Assembly: GCA_003164255.1 (NCBI GenBank)
Contig: PLST01000328.1
Coordinates: 1,076-7,952, forward strand
From: Acidobacteriaceae bacterium
GTDB taxonomy: Bacteria > Acidobacteriota > Terriglobia > Terriglobales > Acidobacteriaceae
Reading direction: 5' to 3'
Length of the DNA stretch: 6,877 nucleotides
In this document: piece after piece, positions 1 through 6,113 of the stretch
Numbering within the stretch: the stretch's first letter is position 1
Layout of the letters: the number at the start of each line of letters is the position of its first letter
Made by a program: the position numbers and the translations under genes
Notes under the pieces: generated by a model
Seen by the model: only the letters and a program-made list of their open reading frames with translations
Told to the model about the DNA's origin: nothing
The model's database searches: none

Positions 1-1
1 C

Positions 2-1003
2 TTCTCCGCGGCCGCCGTTCTCTCCGGCGCCATCAGCTACAACTCCGGTACCGGCGACGCGCTCACCCTCGACACCGCACCTGCGGGAACTGTGCCCATC
101 GCCACGCCCATCCCCTTCACCGTCACCGCACTCGGCCCCGATCTCACCCCCGCCGGCGCCGTCAGCGTCATCTTTACCGTCACCTCGGGAACCGCCACTC
201 TCGCGTGCGGTCTGCCCGTCTGTGCCGTCGTAGCCACCGGAGACGGCCGCGCCACCATGAACGTCCTCGCCGCCAATGCCACGCCCTCCATTGTCACCGC
301 CTCGCTCACCAACGGCTCCAGCCTGCAGGCTCACTTTACGGGAGGCACGCCGCCCGTCCTCGCCTCGCTTACGCCGCAGCTCTCGCTCGCCGCCGGTGCC
401 ACCTTTACCTGGACCGTCCAGGCCCTGGTCCTCAACGCCGGAAAACCCGCGCCAGGCCAGTCGGTTGTCTGGACCGCCACCCCCAACTCCGGAATCGCAA
501 CTCAGGGCTCGGCCGCCGTCCTCACCAGCGCAAGCGGCATCGCCACCACCACGCTCACCGTCGGTCCGCTCGCCGAGGGCCAGACGGGGACCATCAGCGC
601 CTGTCTCAACGGCACCAGCCAGTGCGTTGTCTACACGGCCTTTGGCTCCCGCCCTGAGTACGCCTCGCTCGTCGCCGTCTCCGGCACCGCGCAAACCCTC
701 GCCGTCTCCGCCCCGCCCGCCGCCGTCACCCTCCGCCTGCTCGACATGGACGGCAACCCCATGGCCGGTGGCACCGTCGCCCTCTACCAGGCTCTCTACG
801 CCTGGGCTCCGCCCTGCGTCCAGCACACCGTCTGCCCGCCCAGCACGTTGCTCGCCTCTGAATCCTCCACAGCCACCTCGGCAATCGACGGCTCCGTCAC
901 CTTCTCACCCGCCACCCTGCCCGGTGTCTCCACCAGCCTCATAGCCCTGGCCACCAGCGGCAACACGGCCACTATCCCTATCGCCATCGAGCAACATCCC
1001 TGA
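2..1003 (+). CDS. C-terminal part of a secreted Ig-like domain protein (5' end outside the window)
   Basis: The frame is open from the left edge and ends at TGA 1001-1003, giving 333 visible residues; the true start lies upstream. The sequence is rich in Ala, Thr, Ser, Val and Gly and alternates hydrophobic and small residues, as in bacterial Ig-like (Big/invasin-type) beta sandwiches. I see about three modules: residues 22-113, 118-214 and 217-330. Each holds a close cysteine pair: C69/C74 (CGLPVC), C201/C208 (CLNGTSQC) and C272/C278 (CVQHTVC), suggesting disulfides outside the cytoplasm. The third module carries LRLLDMDGNPMAGGTVAL, typical of Ig-like strands around a D-x-x-G-x-P turn. There is no membrane anchor, sorting signal or catalytic motif in the visible part. 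In acidobacteria such tails often follow secreted proteases or adhesin-like proteins, so an enzymatic N-terminal part is possible but not shown. Codons end in C with striking frequency, more than in the receptor gene next door. The class (extracytoplasmic Ig-like protein) is fairly sure; the function is unknown. Confidence 0.8.
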   Translation, partial: FSAAAVLSGAISYNSGTGDALTLDTAPAGTVPIATPIPFTVTALGPDLTPAGAVSVIFTVTSGTATLACGLPVCAVVATGDGRATMNVLAANATPSIVTASLTNGSSLQAHFTGGTPPVLASLTPQLSLAAGATFTWTVQALVLNAGKPAPGQSVVWTATPNSGIATQGSAAVLTSASGIATTTLTVGPLAEGQTGTISACLNGTSQCVVYTAFGSRPEYASLVAVSGTAQTLAVSAPPAAVTLRLLDMDGNPMAGGTVALYQALYAWAPPCVQHTVCPPSTLLASESSTATSAIDGSVTFSPATLPGVSTSLIALATSGNTATIPIAIEQHP

Positions 1004-1030
1004 CAAACGCAACGGCCGTCTTCACTCACC

Positions 1031-1063
1031 CAAAAACAAAAGGGGCTCCCGAAGGAGCCCCTT
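1031..1063 (-). terminator. Intrinsic terminator of the TonB-dependent receptor gene
   Basis: A perfect 10-bp stem pairs 1040-1049 (AAGGGGCTCC) with 1054-1063 (GGAGCCCCTT). The loop is CGAA on the plus strand, which reads TTCG, a stable tetraloop, on the minus strand. On the minus strand the stem is followed by TTTGTTTTTG (1040-1031), a good U tract, and it starts 18 bases after the receptor stop codon. On the plus strand it lies 37 bases after the Ig-like gene but is followed by CAAATTC rather than a T run, so it would work less well in that direction. It probably insulates the two convergent genes. Confidence 0.9.
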
Positions 1064-1081
1064 CAAATTCAATGACAGCCT

Positions 1082-4000
1082 CTAAAACATCACGTGGAAG
1101 CCCATAGTGAATGCACGGGAACCACCGATCGTCCCCGTCGCCGACCCGAAGTTCGCGGCGTTGTTGGGGCAGGTGCTTGTGTTGGCGATCGTCAGGGCCG
1201 CAGTACACGTTCCCTGGCCAATTTGAAGCAGTGGCGAGAGCTGCGTTGTTTTGCCGGTACCGGTGGTGAAGGGCACTTGATCCAGGTTGGTCAAGGCCGA
1301 CTGTTGATCCGTCGTGTTATTGGCCGTCACAACCTGGCCGTAACCGAGGTAGGTACGGTATGCGTTGCAATTGTTGTAACCAAAATCCGCACTGATGGCA
1401 CTGGCGGAGCATCCATTGTTCTGGCGAATCTGCGCCTGGTCCTGCGGGATGTCAAGGCTGGTTGTGTTGGTCACGTTGAAGACGTTGAGTTCATATTGAG
1501 CCCTCACCCTTTCCGTAACCTTGAAGCCCTTGCGGATGGAGAGATCAAGACGCTTTTGGGATGGCTGCCGGAAGATATTGCGCTGTCCCACATTGAATGC
1601 GGTCTGGTAGATATCGATCGGATCGCTCGCATTGGCGCCAGGGGTAGTGGCGCTGGGAATGCCGTTCGTACCGGGCGCCAGGTAATTAATTTGGACCTGC
1701 GATGGATCGATGGTTGGAAGGTAGGAGCCGCCGCTGCCGCGGAAGGACCCCTTGTTGCCGGTGAACGCGGATTTCGGATTCTTGGGGTCTTTGATGCCAA
1801 GAACAGGGTTCATCAGCGTCGGGAAGTTTCCGAAGTTGATGCTGCCAACGGCGCCGTAGAACTCATACAGTGAATACGGCTCGCCGCTTTGCAGGGTTGC
1901 GATTCCGGTGAGGTGCCAGTCGTTTGTGATGTAGGAGGCAAAGTCGTTGCTCTTCACCAGGTTGGGCACATCTATCTGGAAGTTGCCCGTGAACACATGG
2001 GTGCGGTCAAAGTCCGACGAGGCCCAGGAGTCGCGCAGATGGGTCGGGTTGTCGCCGGTGAAGAACAGGCCGATGTCGCTCTGTTCGTCGAGCGAGTGGC
2101 TCCAGGTGTAGCTTCCGCCAACCTGGAAGTTGTGCGAAAGCCTCTTTTCCAGGTGCGCCTGCAGGGCGTCGTAAGCCGAAACACCAACGGTCTTGAAATC
2201 CGCGGCATTGGGGCTATACCCCACATAGGGCGTCCTGAAGTCCGTATTGCCGGCGTCAGAGGTGTTCCATGGCTCAGTCGCAATCGGCGCATAGTCGTAG
2301 TTGGGATCGACCTCATTGTTCTGGTTCATCACTTCCATGCCATACGAGGTCGTCTCGCCCCAGATCGGATTCGTCGCGGTTGCAATTCCCGGCTCGTTGA
2401 TCGGAATGGGAATTACCGAATGCCGTCCGCGATTTCCGGTGTAACCGAGAGTGATGGCAAGATCGCCTCTTGGCTGCCATTGCACACTCAGGGTGTAATT
2501 GATTGTGTAGGGCAGAACATTATTCTTGTCGTAATAACCAAAGTTCAAAGGCGAGGTGCAGAGGAGGTATCCTTCCTGACTTTGCACGCCGCCGCAATTC
2601 TTGCCGAATTGAGCGTAATAACCCGAACTGGGTGACCCGGTCATCTCATTCAACTGAGCCTGCAAGGCCTGTCCCACTGCGCTGGGGTCGGAACTCGGCG
2701 GCGAGTAAATCCCTCCCTGCGCCGGCGTATTGAATGCCAGATTTCCCAGGGGATTCTCCAGTGTCAGGGAGCCACTAGTCGAATTTCCAGTAGCAAGGCT
2801 GACCAGCGGCGCCTCTTCCGTTACACCAAAAGGACCCCCGGTCGAGCTGCCCGCAGGTTGCGAAAGATAGGTAAACAGTTCGCCACGGTCGTAGTAAATA
2901 CCGCCGCCGCCGCTCACCACGAATTTTCCATGGTCGCGTGCCGGCGACCAGGCAAATCCCACCCGAGGCGAGATGCCCCACTGGCGTCCGTTCAGCGTCG
3001 ATGCGGAAACACCTTTGGTCGGGTTCTGCGTGTTGTTCCCGGCGATGACAAATCCGGAATTGACAACGTTGAATCCTGTTGTCGAGGTACCGGTTACGTT
3101 GTACAACGCCGGATCGAAGTTGAAAAAGTTGCCGTACTTTTCCGTCATGCCGCCGTGATAGTCGTAACGAACGCCGGCGGTGATGCTCAGGTTTGAAAGA
3201 GCCTGCCACTTGTCCTGCACATAGCCGCTCAGCTCATTGCTGCGATAGTAGCGATCCGAATTGTTGCGGTGCGTGACGGGATCGATACTCTCCAAAACAC
3301 TTGACTTGGCCACTTGCCCCTGCAGGAAGTCGTCAAAGCTGTTCATCACGATCTGCGCATGACCCGAGCGGTTATTGGTGATATTCAATTGCGTGTAGCT
3401 GTACCCGCCGCCGGCAACAATGGTGTGCCTGCCTGCCGTAAAGATCACGTTGGTTGAAGGATTCAAGCGGTTCTGGTAGTAGCCCATATCCACAAAGGCG
3501 CCGGGGGTGCCCGACGGACCGATGTTGAGATTTGGCGCGTACTGGTCGTTGTAACCGAAGTTCTTGATCTCCAGGCCCGGCAGAATATTTGCCAGCAAGT
3601 TGGTCGTCTGCGCGGCTGAGACACCAAGAGTGCCGCCAACCACCGTTTGCTGGTAATTGGTGAACGAACCCATGCGGACAAATCCGAGGCGCTGCTCCCA
3701 GTTCAGCCTGGAACCGATGGAGATCGTGTTGTCGATCGAAACCACCTGGGAACCATTGTGCTGCGTCAGTGGAAAGCCGGCCGTATCCGAGAAGCCGAAT
3801 GGTCGATTTACCGGCGATCTCTGGTAGTAATACTTGGCCGACACGCGATCCGCCTTGGTGGCGTCGTAGTCGACCGCAACGGTGGCCTGATCGGTGTTCA
3901 AACGCGATATTCCCTGAAGAACGACGTTCGGTACGCCGTAGTTATATTGGAGCGGGCCAGTGGCTTGCGAGGACGGAATGATGTATTGCCCGTTGCCCAG

Positions 4001-5275
4001 CTTGGCATTCATGATTGCTGACGCAACCGGATCGATTGACGTGGCGCAGGTGTGTGAACTCGAAGACACGCAATTCCATCCACCTGGTGCGGTGGGCCCA
4101 TCCAGGGCCAACAGCGCTCCGTCGGAACGGTCGTCCGTCAGTCCCGCTGGAACCGTCATCTCGGCAAGTCCCGTTCCGCTATCTTCATTCACGCCCCGCT
4201 GATAAGCCGCAAAAAAGAACAGCTTGTCTCTCTTGACGGGACCACCCACCGAAACGCCCGAGTTCCAGCGGCGAAGCCAGGGGTTCACCAGCGCCTGCGG
4301 GAACACTCCGAATCCCTGTTGGGCCAATTGATAGGCCTGGTTGAAGAAGAAAGGCGAGGCGTTGATCAGATTGTTGGCATAGGAGCCGTAGACCTGGCCG
4401 TGCCAGTCATTGGTGCCGGTGCTGGTGTTCACGTCGATCTGCGCGCCACTTGTGGCGCCCTGTTGCGCATCGTACATTGAGGCATTCACGCGCAACTCTT
4501 GCGTAAACTCCGGCGGAGGAGAGGGCAGGCTGTTGCCGTTTGAACCATAAACCGAGGTGCCGACGGAGAAAGATCCGCCCACTGTAGGCGCACTGCCGAT
4601 GTTGAAGTTATAGCGCTGTGAGCTGGACCCCGACGAGCTCTTCCCGTTGAACAGGTTGGTGGAGTCCACGCCGTTCACCTGGAACGTGTTCGAGGTGTCG
4701 CGCTGGCCATTCGCCCAGATCGGCTGATTGCCGATTCCGGCGTTGGAGTCGAGGTTCGATAGCAATTCCGCGTTCACGCCCGTCGAAAGCACCGCCATCT
4801 GGGTGAAACTGCCCGTGGCCAATGGCGTAATTCCAATCTGCGAGGAATCGAGCGTGTAGCCGTTGGTGGCGTCTGTGGCGTTCAGCAGCGGCGTCGCCGT
4901 CACTTCAACCGATTCGGTCACTTGGCCCAATTGCAATGTGGCATTTACGGTTCGGGCGCTTGCCTCCTGCACACCGATGCCTTTGATCTCGGTAGTTTCA
5001 AAACCCGCGTGGCCGATCGTCACCACGTAGTTGCCGACGGGCAGATTGAAGATCTGGAAAAATCCCGTCCCCTGCGTCAAGGTACTCGCGCTGAAGTTAA
5101 TCGCTGCGTCCGTAACCGTGACCTTTGCGCTGGGCACGGCAGCACCCGATGGATCGACTACGGTTCCGTTGATAGATCCGAGCGTTTGTTGCGCCGCCAC
5201 GTGCTGCGCGCAATAGGTCAATATCAGAGCTGAAACAACGCAACAGGAAATAGCCTTCCACAAAAGTTGATTCAT
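1082..5275 (-). CDS. Oar-like TonB-dependent outer-membrane receptor with carboxypeptidase-regulatory-like domain
   Basis: The protein has 1397 residues and should be an outer-membrane beta barrel that imports a large substrate, or possibly has an adhesion role, using TonB energy. Residues 1-28 form a signal peptide (MNQLLWK, hydrophobic core, cut after HVAA). Residues 33-118 are a carboxypeptidase-regulatory-like fold (GSINGTVVDPSGAAVPSAKV, GNYVVTIGHAGFE), ending in ESVEVTA at 121-127. The plug follows at about 140-290, with ANGQRDTSNTFQVNGVDSTN at 188-207. The barrel starts near GGPVKRDKLFFFAAYQ (344-359). Family landmarks continue with SGYVQDKW (683-690), RVGFAWSP (771-778), DFDRTHVFTGNFQIDVPNL (1088-1106) and LNVFNVTN (1263-1270). 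The last residue is Phe (GFHVMF), as expected for BAM-dependent barrel insertion. All eight mature cysteines fall in four close pairs. The start at 5275 is chosen because it begins the signal peptide and has a Shine-Dalgarno site; the ATG at 5332 would add 19 residues ahead of it and has none. The gene stands alone, and I see no SusD-like or enzyme partner, so the substrate is unknown. The class is secure. Confidence 0.96.
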   Translation of the reverse strand: MNQLLWKAISCCVVSALILTYCAQHVAAQQTLGSINGTVVDPSGAAVPSAKVTVTDAAINFSASTLTQGTGFFQIFNLPVGNYVVTIGHAGFETTEIKGIGVQEASARTVNATLQLGQVTESVEVTATPLLNATDATNGYTLDSSQIGITPLATGSFTQMAVLSTGVNAELLSNLDSNAGIGNQPIWANGQRDTSNTFQVNGVDSTNLFNGKSSSGSSSQRYNFNIGSAPTVGGSFSVGTSVYGSNGNSLPSPPPEFTQELRVNASMYDAQQGATSGAQIDVNTSTGTNDWHGQVYGSYANNLINASPFFFNQAYQLAQQGFGVFPQALVNPWLRRWNSGVSVGGPVKRDKLFFFAAYQRGVNEDSGTGLAEMTVPAGLTDDRSDGALLALDGPTAPGGWNCVSSSSHTCATSIDPVASAIMNAKLGNGQYIIPSSQATGPLQYNYGVPNVVLQGISRLNTDQATVAVDYDATKADRVSAKYYYQRSPVNRPFGFSDTAGFPLTQHNGSQVVSIDNTISIGSRLNWEQRLGFVRMGSFTNYQQTVVGGTLGVSAAQTTNLLANILPGLEIKNFGYNDQYAPNLNIGPSGTPGAFVDMGYYQNRLNPSTNVIFTAGRHTIVAGGGYSYTQLNITNNRSGHAQIVMNSFDDFLQGQVAKSSVLESIDPVTHRNNSDRYYRSNELSGYVQDKWQALSNLSITAGVRYDYHGGMTEKYGNFFNFDPALYNVTGTSTTGFNVVNSGFVIAGNNTQNPTKGVSASTLNGRQWGISPRVGFAWSPARDHGKFVVSGGGGIYYDRGELFTYLSQPAGSSTGGPFGVTEEAPLVSLATGNSTSGSLTLENPLGNLAFNTPAQGGIYSPPSSDPSAVGQALQAQLNEMTGSPSSGYYAQFGKNCGGVQSQEGYLLCTSPLNFGYYDKNNVLPYTINYTLSVQWQPRGDLAITLGYTGNRGRHSVIPIPINEPGIATATNPIWGETTSYGMEVMNQNNEVDPNYDYAPIATEPWNTSDAGNTDFRTPYVGYSPNAADFKTVGVSAYDALQAHLEKRLSHNFQVGGSYTWSHSLDEQSDIGLFFTGDNPTHLRDSWASSDFDRTHVFTGNFQIDVPNLVKSNDFASYITNDWHLTGIATLQSGEPYSLYEFYGAVGSINFGNFPTLMNPVLGIKDPKNPKSAFTGNKGSFRGSGGSYLPTIDPSQVQINYLAPGTNGIPSATTPGANASDPIDIYQTAFNVGQRNIFRQPSQKRLDLSIRKGFKVTERVRAQYELNVFNVTNTTSLDIPQDQAQIRQNNGCSASAISADFGYNNCNAYRTYLGYGQVVTANNTTDQQSALTNLDQVPFTTGTGKTTQLSPLLQIGQGTCTAALTIANTSTCPNNAANFGSATGTIGGSRAFTMGFHVMF

Positions 5276-5279
5276 CGAT

Positions 5280-5285
5280 CTCCTC
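5280..5285 (-). promoter_or_regulatory. Ribosome binding site of the TonB-dependent receptor gene
   Basis: On the minus strand GAGGAG ends four bases before the ATG at 5275 (GAGGAGATCGATG). The spacing is slightly short, but this is the only Shine-Dalgarno-like match near either candidate start. It decides the start in favour of the Met that opens the signal peptide. Confidence 0.75.
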
Positions 5286-5343
5286 GCATGGTTTTGGATT
5301 TTTGGTTTGCTTGCTCTACAACCGAGGCCCATGGATCGGGTGC

Positions 5344-5375
5344 CCCATTCATCGCGGCTTCATGCGATGAGTGGG
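5344..5375. repeat. 12-bp inverted repeat in the receptor leader
   Basis: CCCATTCATCGC (5344-5355) pairs with GCGATGAGTGGG (5364-5375) around an 8-base loop. Eleven of twelve pairs are Watson-Crick; the exception is T5348 with G5371, a wobble pair if the plus strand is transcribed. It lies 69-100 bases upstream of the receptor start, so in a receptor mRNA it would be a leader hairpin. No U run follows on either strand, so it is not an ordinary terminator. It could be an operator, a leader structure, or a copy of a dispersed palindromic element. Confidence 0.6.
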
Positions 5376-5413
5376 ATTGGTGAAACTCCTCCGTCGAACC
5401 ATTTCAGTCCCTG

Positions 5414-5572
5414 ATGCGGTCTATCTTTCGTGCACATACCGCACAAGACTTGGAAAAGATCGCTATGGAGGCCCTGCGTTTCCGGGCGGTGCTTTCCCGT
5501 TACCGCTTAAGCGTATTCAAAGAATTGTGCATCCTGGCGCTCAAGACCATAAAGCCTCAAACTGACAGATGA
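5414..5572 (+). CDS. Possible small ORF, 52 residues, basic and helical
   Basis: ATG 5414-5416 opens a frame that ends at TGA 5570-5572. A later Met at 5465 would give 35 residues and has a weak GGAA about nine bases upstream. The product contains EKIAMEALRFRAVLSRYR followed by LSVFKELCILALKTIK, which reads as one long, basic, amphipathic helix. About two thirds of the codons from 5447 onward end in G or C. I do not recognise a family. There is no good Shine-Dalgarno site at the first ATG. The frame could equally be the tail of a decayed gene, since it is open back to the stop near 5384. It is divergent from the receptor gene. Coding status is uncertain. Confidence 0.25.
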   Translation: MRSIFRAHTAQDLEKIAMEALRFRAVLSRYRLSVFKELCILALKTIKPQTDR

Positions 5573-5775
5573 ATGTGAATACTGTGCAAAAAGGGAAGCG
5601 GTTGGAACATCAATAGCCCACGAGCAGGATGGGCGGTTCAGGATAGTTTGCTCCACAGATCGCGAATCGCCAAGAAAAAAATGAAGTTCCCGTCCAGGGC
5701 AGGCTGTCCACCCGAACAAAGCAAGCCAGAATTCTCTCGCCTCGGATTGGAAGCAACCCTCCCGAAACCTGAAAG
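5573..5775. other. Intergenic stretch with no recognisable feature
   Basis: I see no convincing coding frame, RNA gene, promoter or inverted repeat here. A minus-strand frame runs through the stretch, but its composition and its passage through the neighbouring simple repeat argue against a gene. The stretch is richer in A and T than the flanking genes. Confidence 0.4.
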
Positions 5776-5834
5776 CTGTTCCCTGTTCACTGACCACTGA
5801 TCCCTGACCCCTGATCTCTGATCTCTGATCTCTG
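5776..5834. repeat. Tandem heptad repeat, consensus CTGAYCN
   Basis: Eight uninterrupted 7-base units start at 5776. In order they are CTGTTCC, CTGTTCA, CTGACCA, CTGATCC, CTGACCC, then CTGATCT three times. A ninth CTG (5832-5834) runs into the next hairpin. Each unit keeps CTG and a C at position six, while positions 4, 5 and 7 vary, with the last three units identical. This gradient from degenerate to identical units is expected when units are added or homogenised at one end. Period seven is not a multiple of three, so it is not a coding repeat. I recall similar GATCAG-type heptads between genes in acidobacterial genomes, but this is memory and not a search. Confidence 0.9.
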
Positions 5835-5850
5835 CACCAACTTCGGTGCA
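5833..5850. repeat. Small hairpin at the heptad/A-tract junction
   Basis: TGCACC (5833-5838) pairs perfectly with GGTGCA (5845-5850) around the loop AACTTC. It joins the end of the CTG heptads to the first A tract. On the plus strand AAA and GC-rich sequence follow, so it is no terminator in that direction; on the minus strand no U run follows either. Confidence 0.5.
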
Positions 5851-5909
5851 AAACCGTCCGCAAAAGCGTGCGAAAACTCGTTAAAAACCGTCTTTTTCCG
5901 ACCATTTTT
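5850..5909. other. Phased A/T tracts, likely intrinsically curved DNA
   Basis: Six runs of four or five A or T follow one another: A 5850-5853, A 5862-5865, A 5873-5876, A 5883-5887, T 5893-5897 and T 5905-5909. Their centres are about 10 to 12 bases apart, close to one helical turn. The first four are A tracts on the same strand, the arrangement known to bend DNA. It may be an upstream element or a protein binding site, for example for a nucleoid protein; no promoter that it would serve is obvious. Curvature is inferred from spacing only. Confidence 0.55.
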
Positions 5910-5976
5910 GTACATTGAGCACATCAAGTGTCCTGCTGGTCCACGCCAGTTCGGTCAAAATCGTCTCGCTGGTCCT

Positions 5977-5991
5977 GGTCGCTTCGCGACC
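5977..5991. repeat. Perfect 6-bp hairpin
   Basis: GGTCGC (5977-5982) pairs with GCGACC (5986-5991) around TTC. It sits between the two copies of the direct repeat and would be stable in RNA from either strand. No U run follows, so it is not a terminator. Confidence 0.5.
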
Positions 5992-6007
5992 CCTCACCTG
6001 CTCCTGC

Positions 6008-6046
6008 CAAATCGGCTCGCCGCAAGCTACGATTTGTTCAAAATCG
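6008..6046. repeat. Nested inverted repeats with competing pairings
   Basis: CAAATCG (6008-6014) pairs perfectly with CGATTTG (6030-6036). Within that loop GCT (6015-6017) can pair with AGC (6025-6027). The same CGATTT (6030-6035) can instead pair with AAATCG at 6041-6046 around a five-base loop. One arm with two partners is the layout of a switchable structure, though short arms of this size may be chance. Confidence 0.45.
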
Positions 6047-6055
6047 TCGCCCTGG

Positions 6056-6113
6056 GCGCAGTCTCAAATCGAAGATGCGCGCAAATTAAATGGCTTCGCC
6101 TGAGAGACGAAAA
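6056..6113. other. 3' flank of rph, no clear terminator
   Basis: Downstream of the rph stop on the minus strand I find only a three-base-pair GGC/GCC element (6092-6100) followed by ATTTAATTT. That is too weak to call an intrinsic terminator. Transcription may run on into the structured patch at 5935-6055 or stop by a factor-dependent route. Confidence 0.35.

Larger units (their letters stand above)
5955..6055 (+). repeat. Imperfect 18-base direct repeat, two copies
   Basis: TCAAAATCGTC followed by three bases and CTGG occurs at 5955-5972 and again at 6038-6055. The copies share 16 of 18 bases and start 83 bases apart. Related AAATCG words also occur at 6009-6014 and 6066-6071, giving four copies on the same strand in 114 bases. 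A separate 8-base word, GCTGGTCC, is duplicated at 5935 and 5968. Confidence 0.6.

Noticed and set aside
1094..1873. Long plus-strand open frame opposite the 3' part of the receptor gene
   Set aside because: It is antisense to a clearly conserved protein and has no family resemblance. Long antisense frames are common in GC-rich genes.
1889..2635. Second long plus-strand frame opposite the receptor gene
   Set aside because: Same reason: it is a shadow of the receptor coding frame, with no recognisable domain.
5276..5332. Upstream ATG at 5332 as receptor start
   Set aside because: It would place 19 polar residues before the signal peptide and has no Shine-Dalgarno site, while the ATG at 5275 has GAGGAG.
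5371..5565. Plus-strand 64-codon frame overlapping the possible small ORF
   Set aside because: Its composition (many Arg, Pro, Gly, Tyr with no helical pattern) looks less protein-like than the overlapping frame at 5414, and it starts inside the inverted repeat.
5285..5600. Sigma-70 promoter for the receptor gene
   Set aside because: On the minus strand, TTGAGC near 5545 with a weak TTTGAA, and TTGTGC with TAGACC near 5440, are the best pairs I found; both -10 boxes are poor, so neither is reported.
5776..5834. CRISPR array
   Set aside because: Units of seven bases with no spacers are a simple tandem repeat, and no cas gene is visible.
5507..5905. Minus-strand frame of 132 codons
   Set aside because: It runs through the phased tracts and the period-7 repeat, so its N-terminal third is simple-sequence translation, and the rest resembles no protein I know.
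6092..6100. Terminator for rph
   Set aside because: The stem has only three base pairs and is followed by a broken T run, which is too weak.
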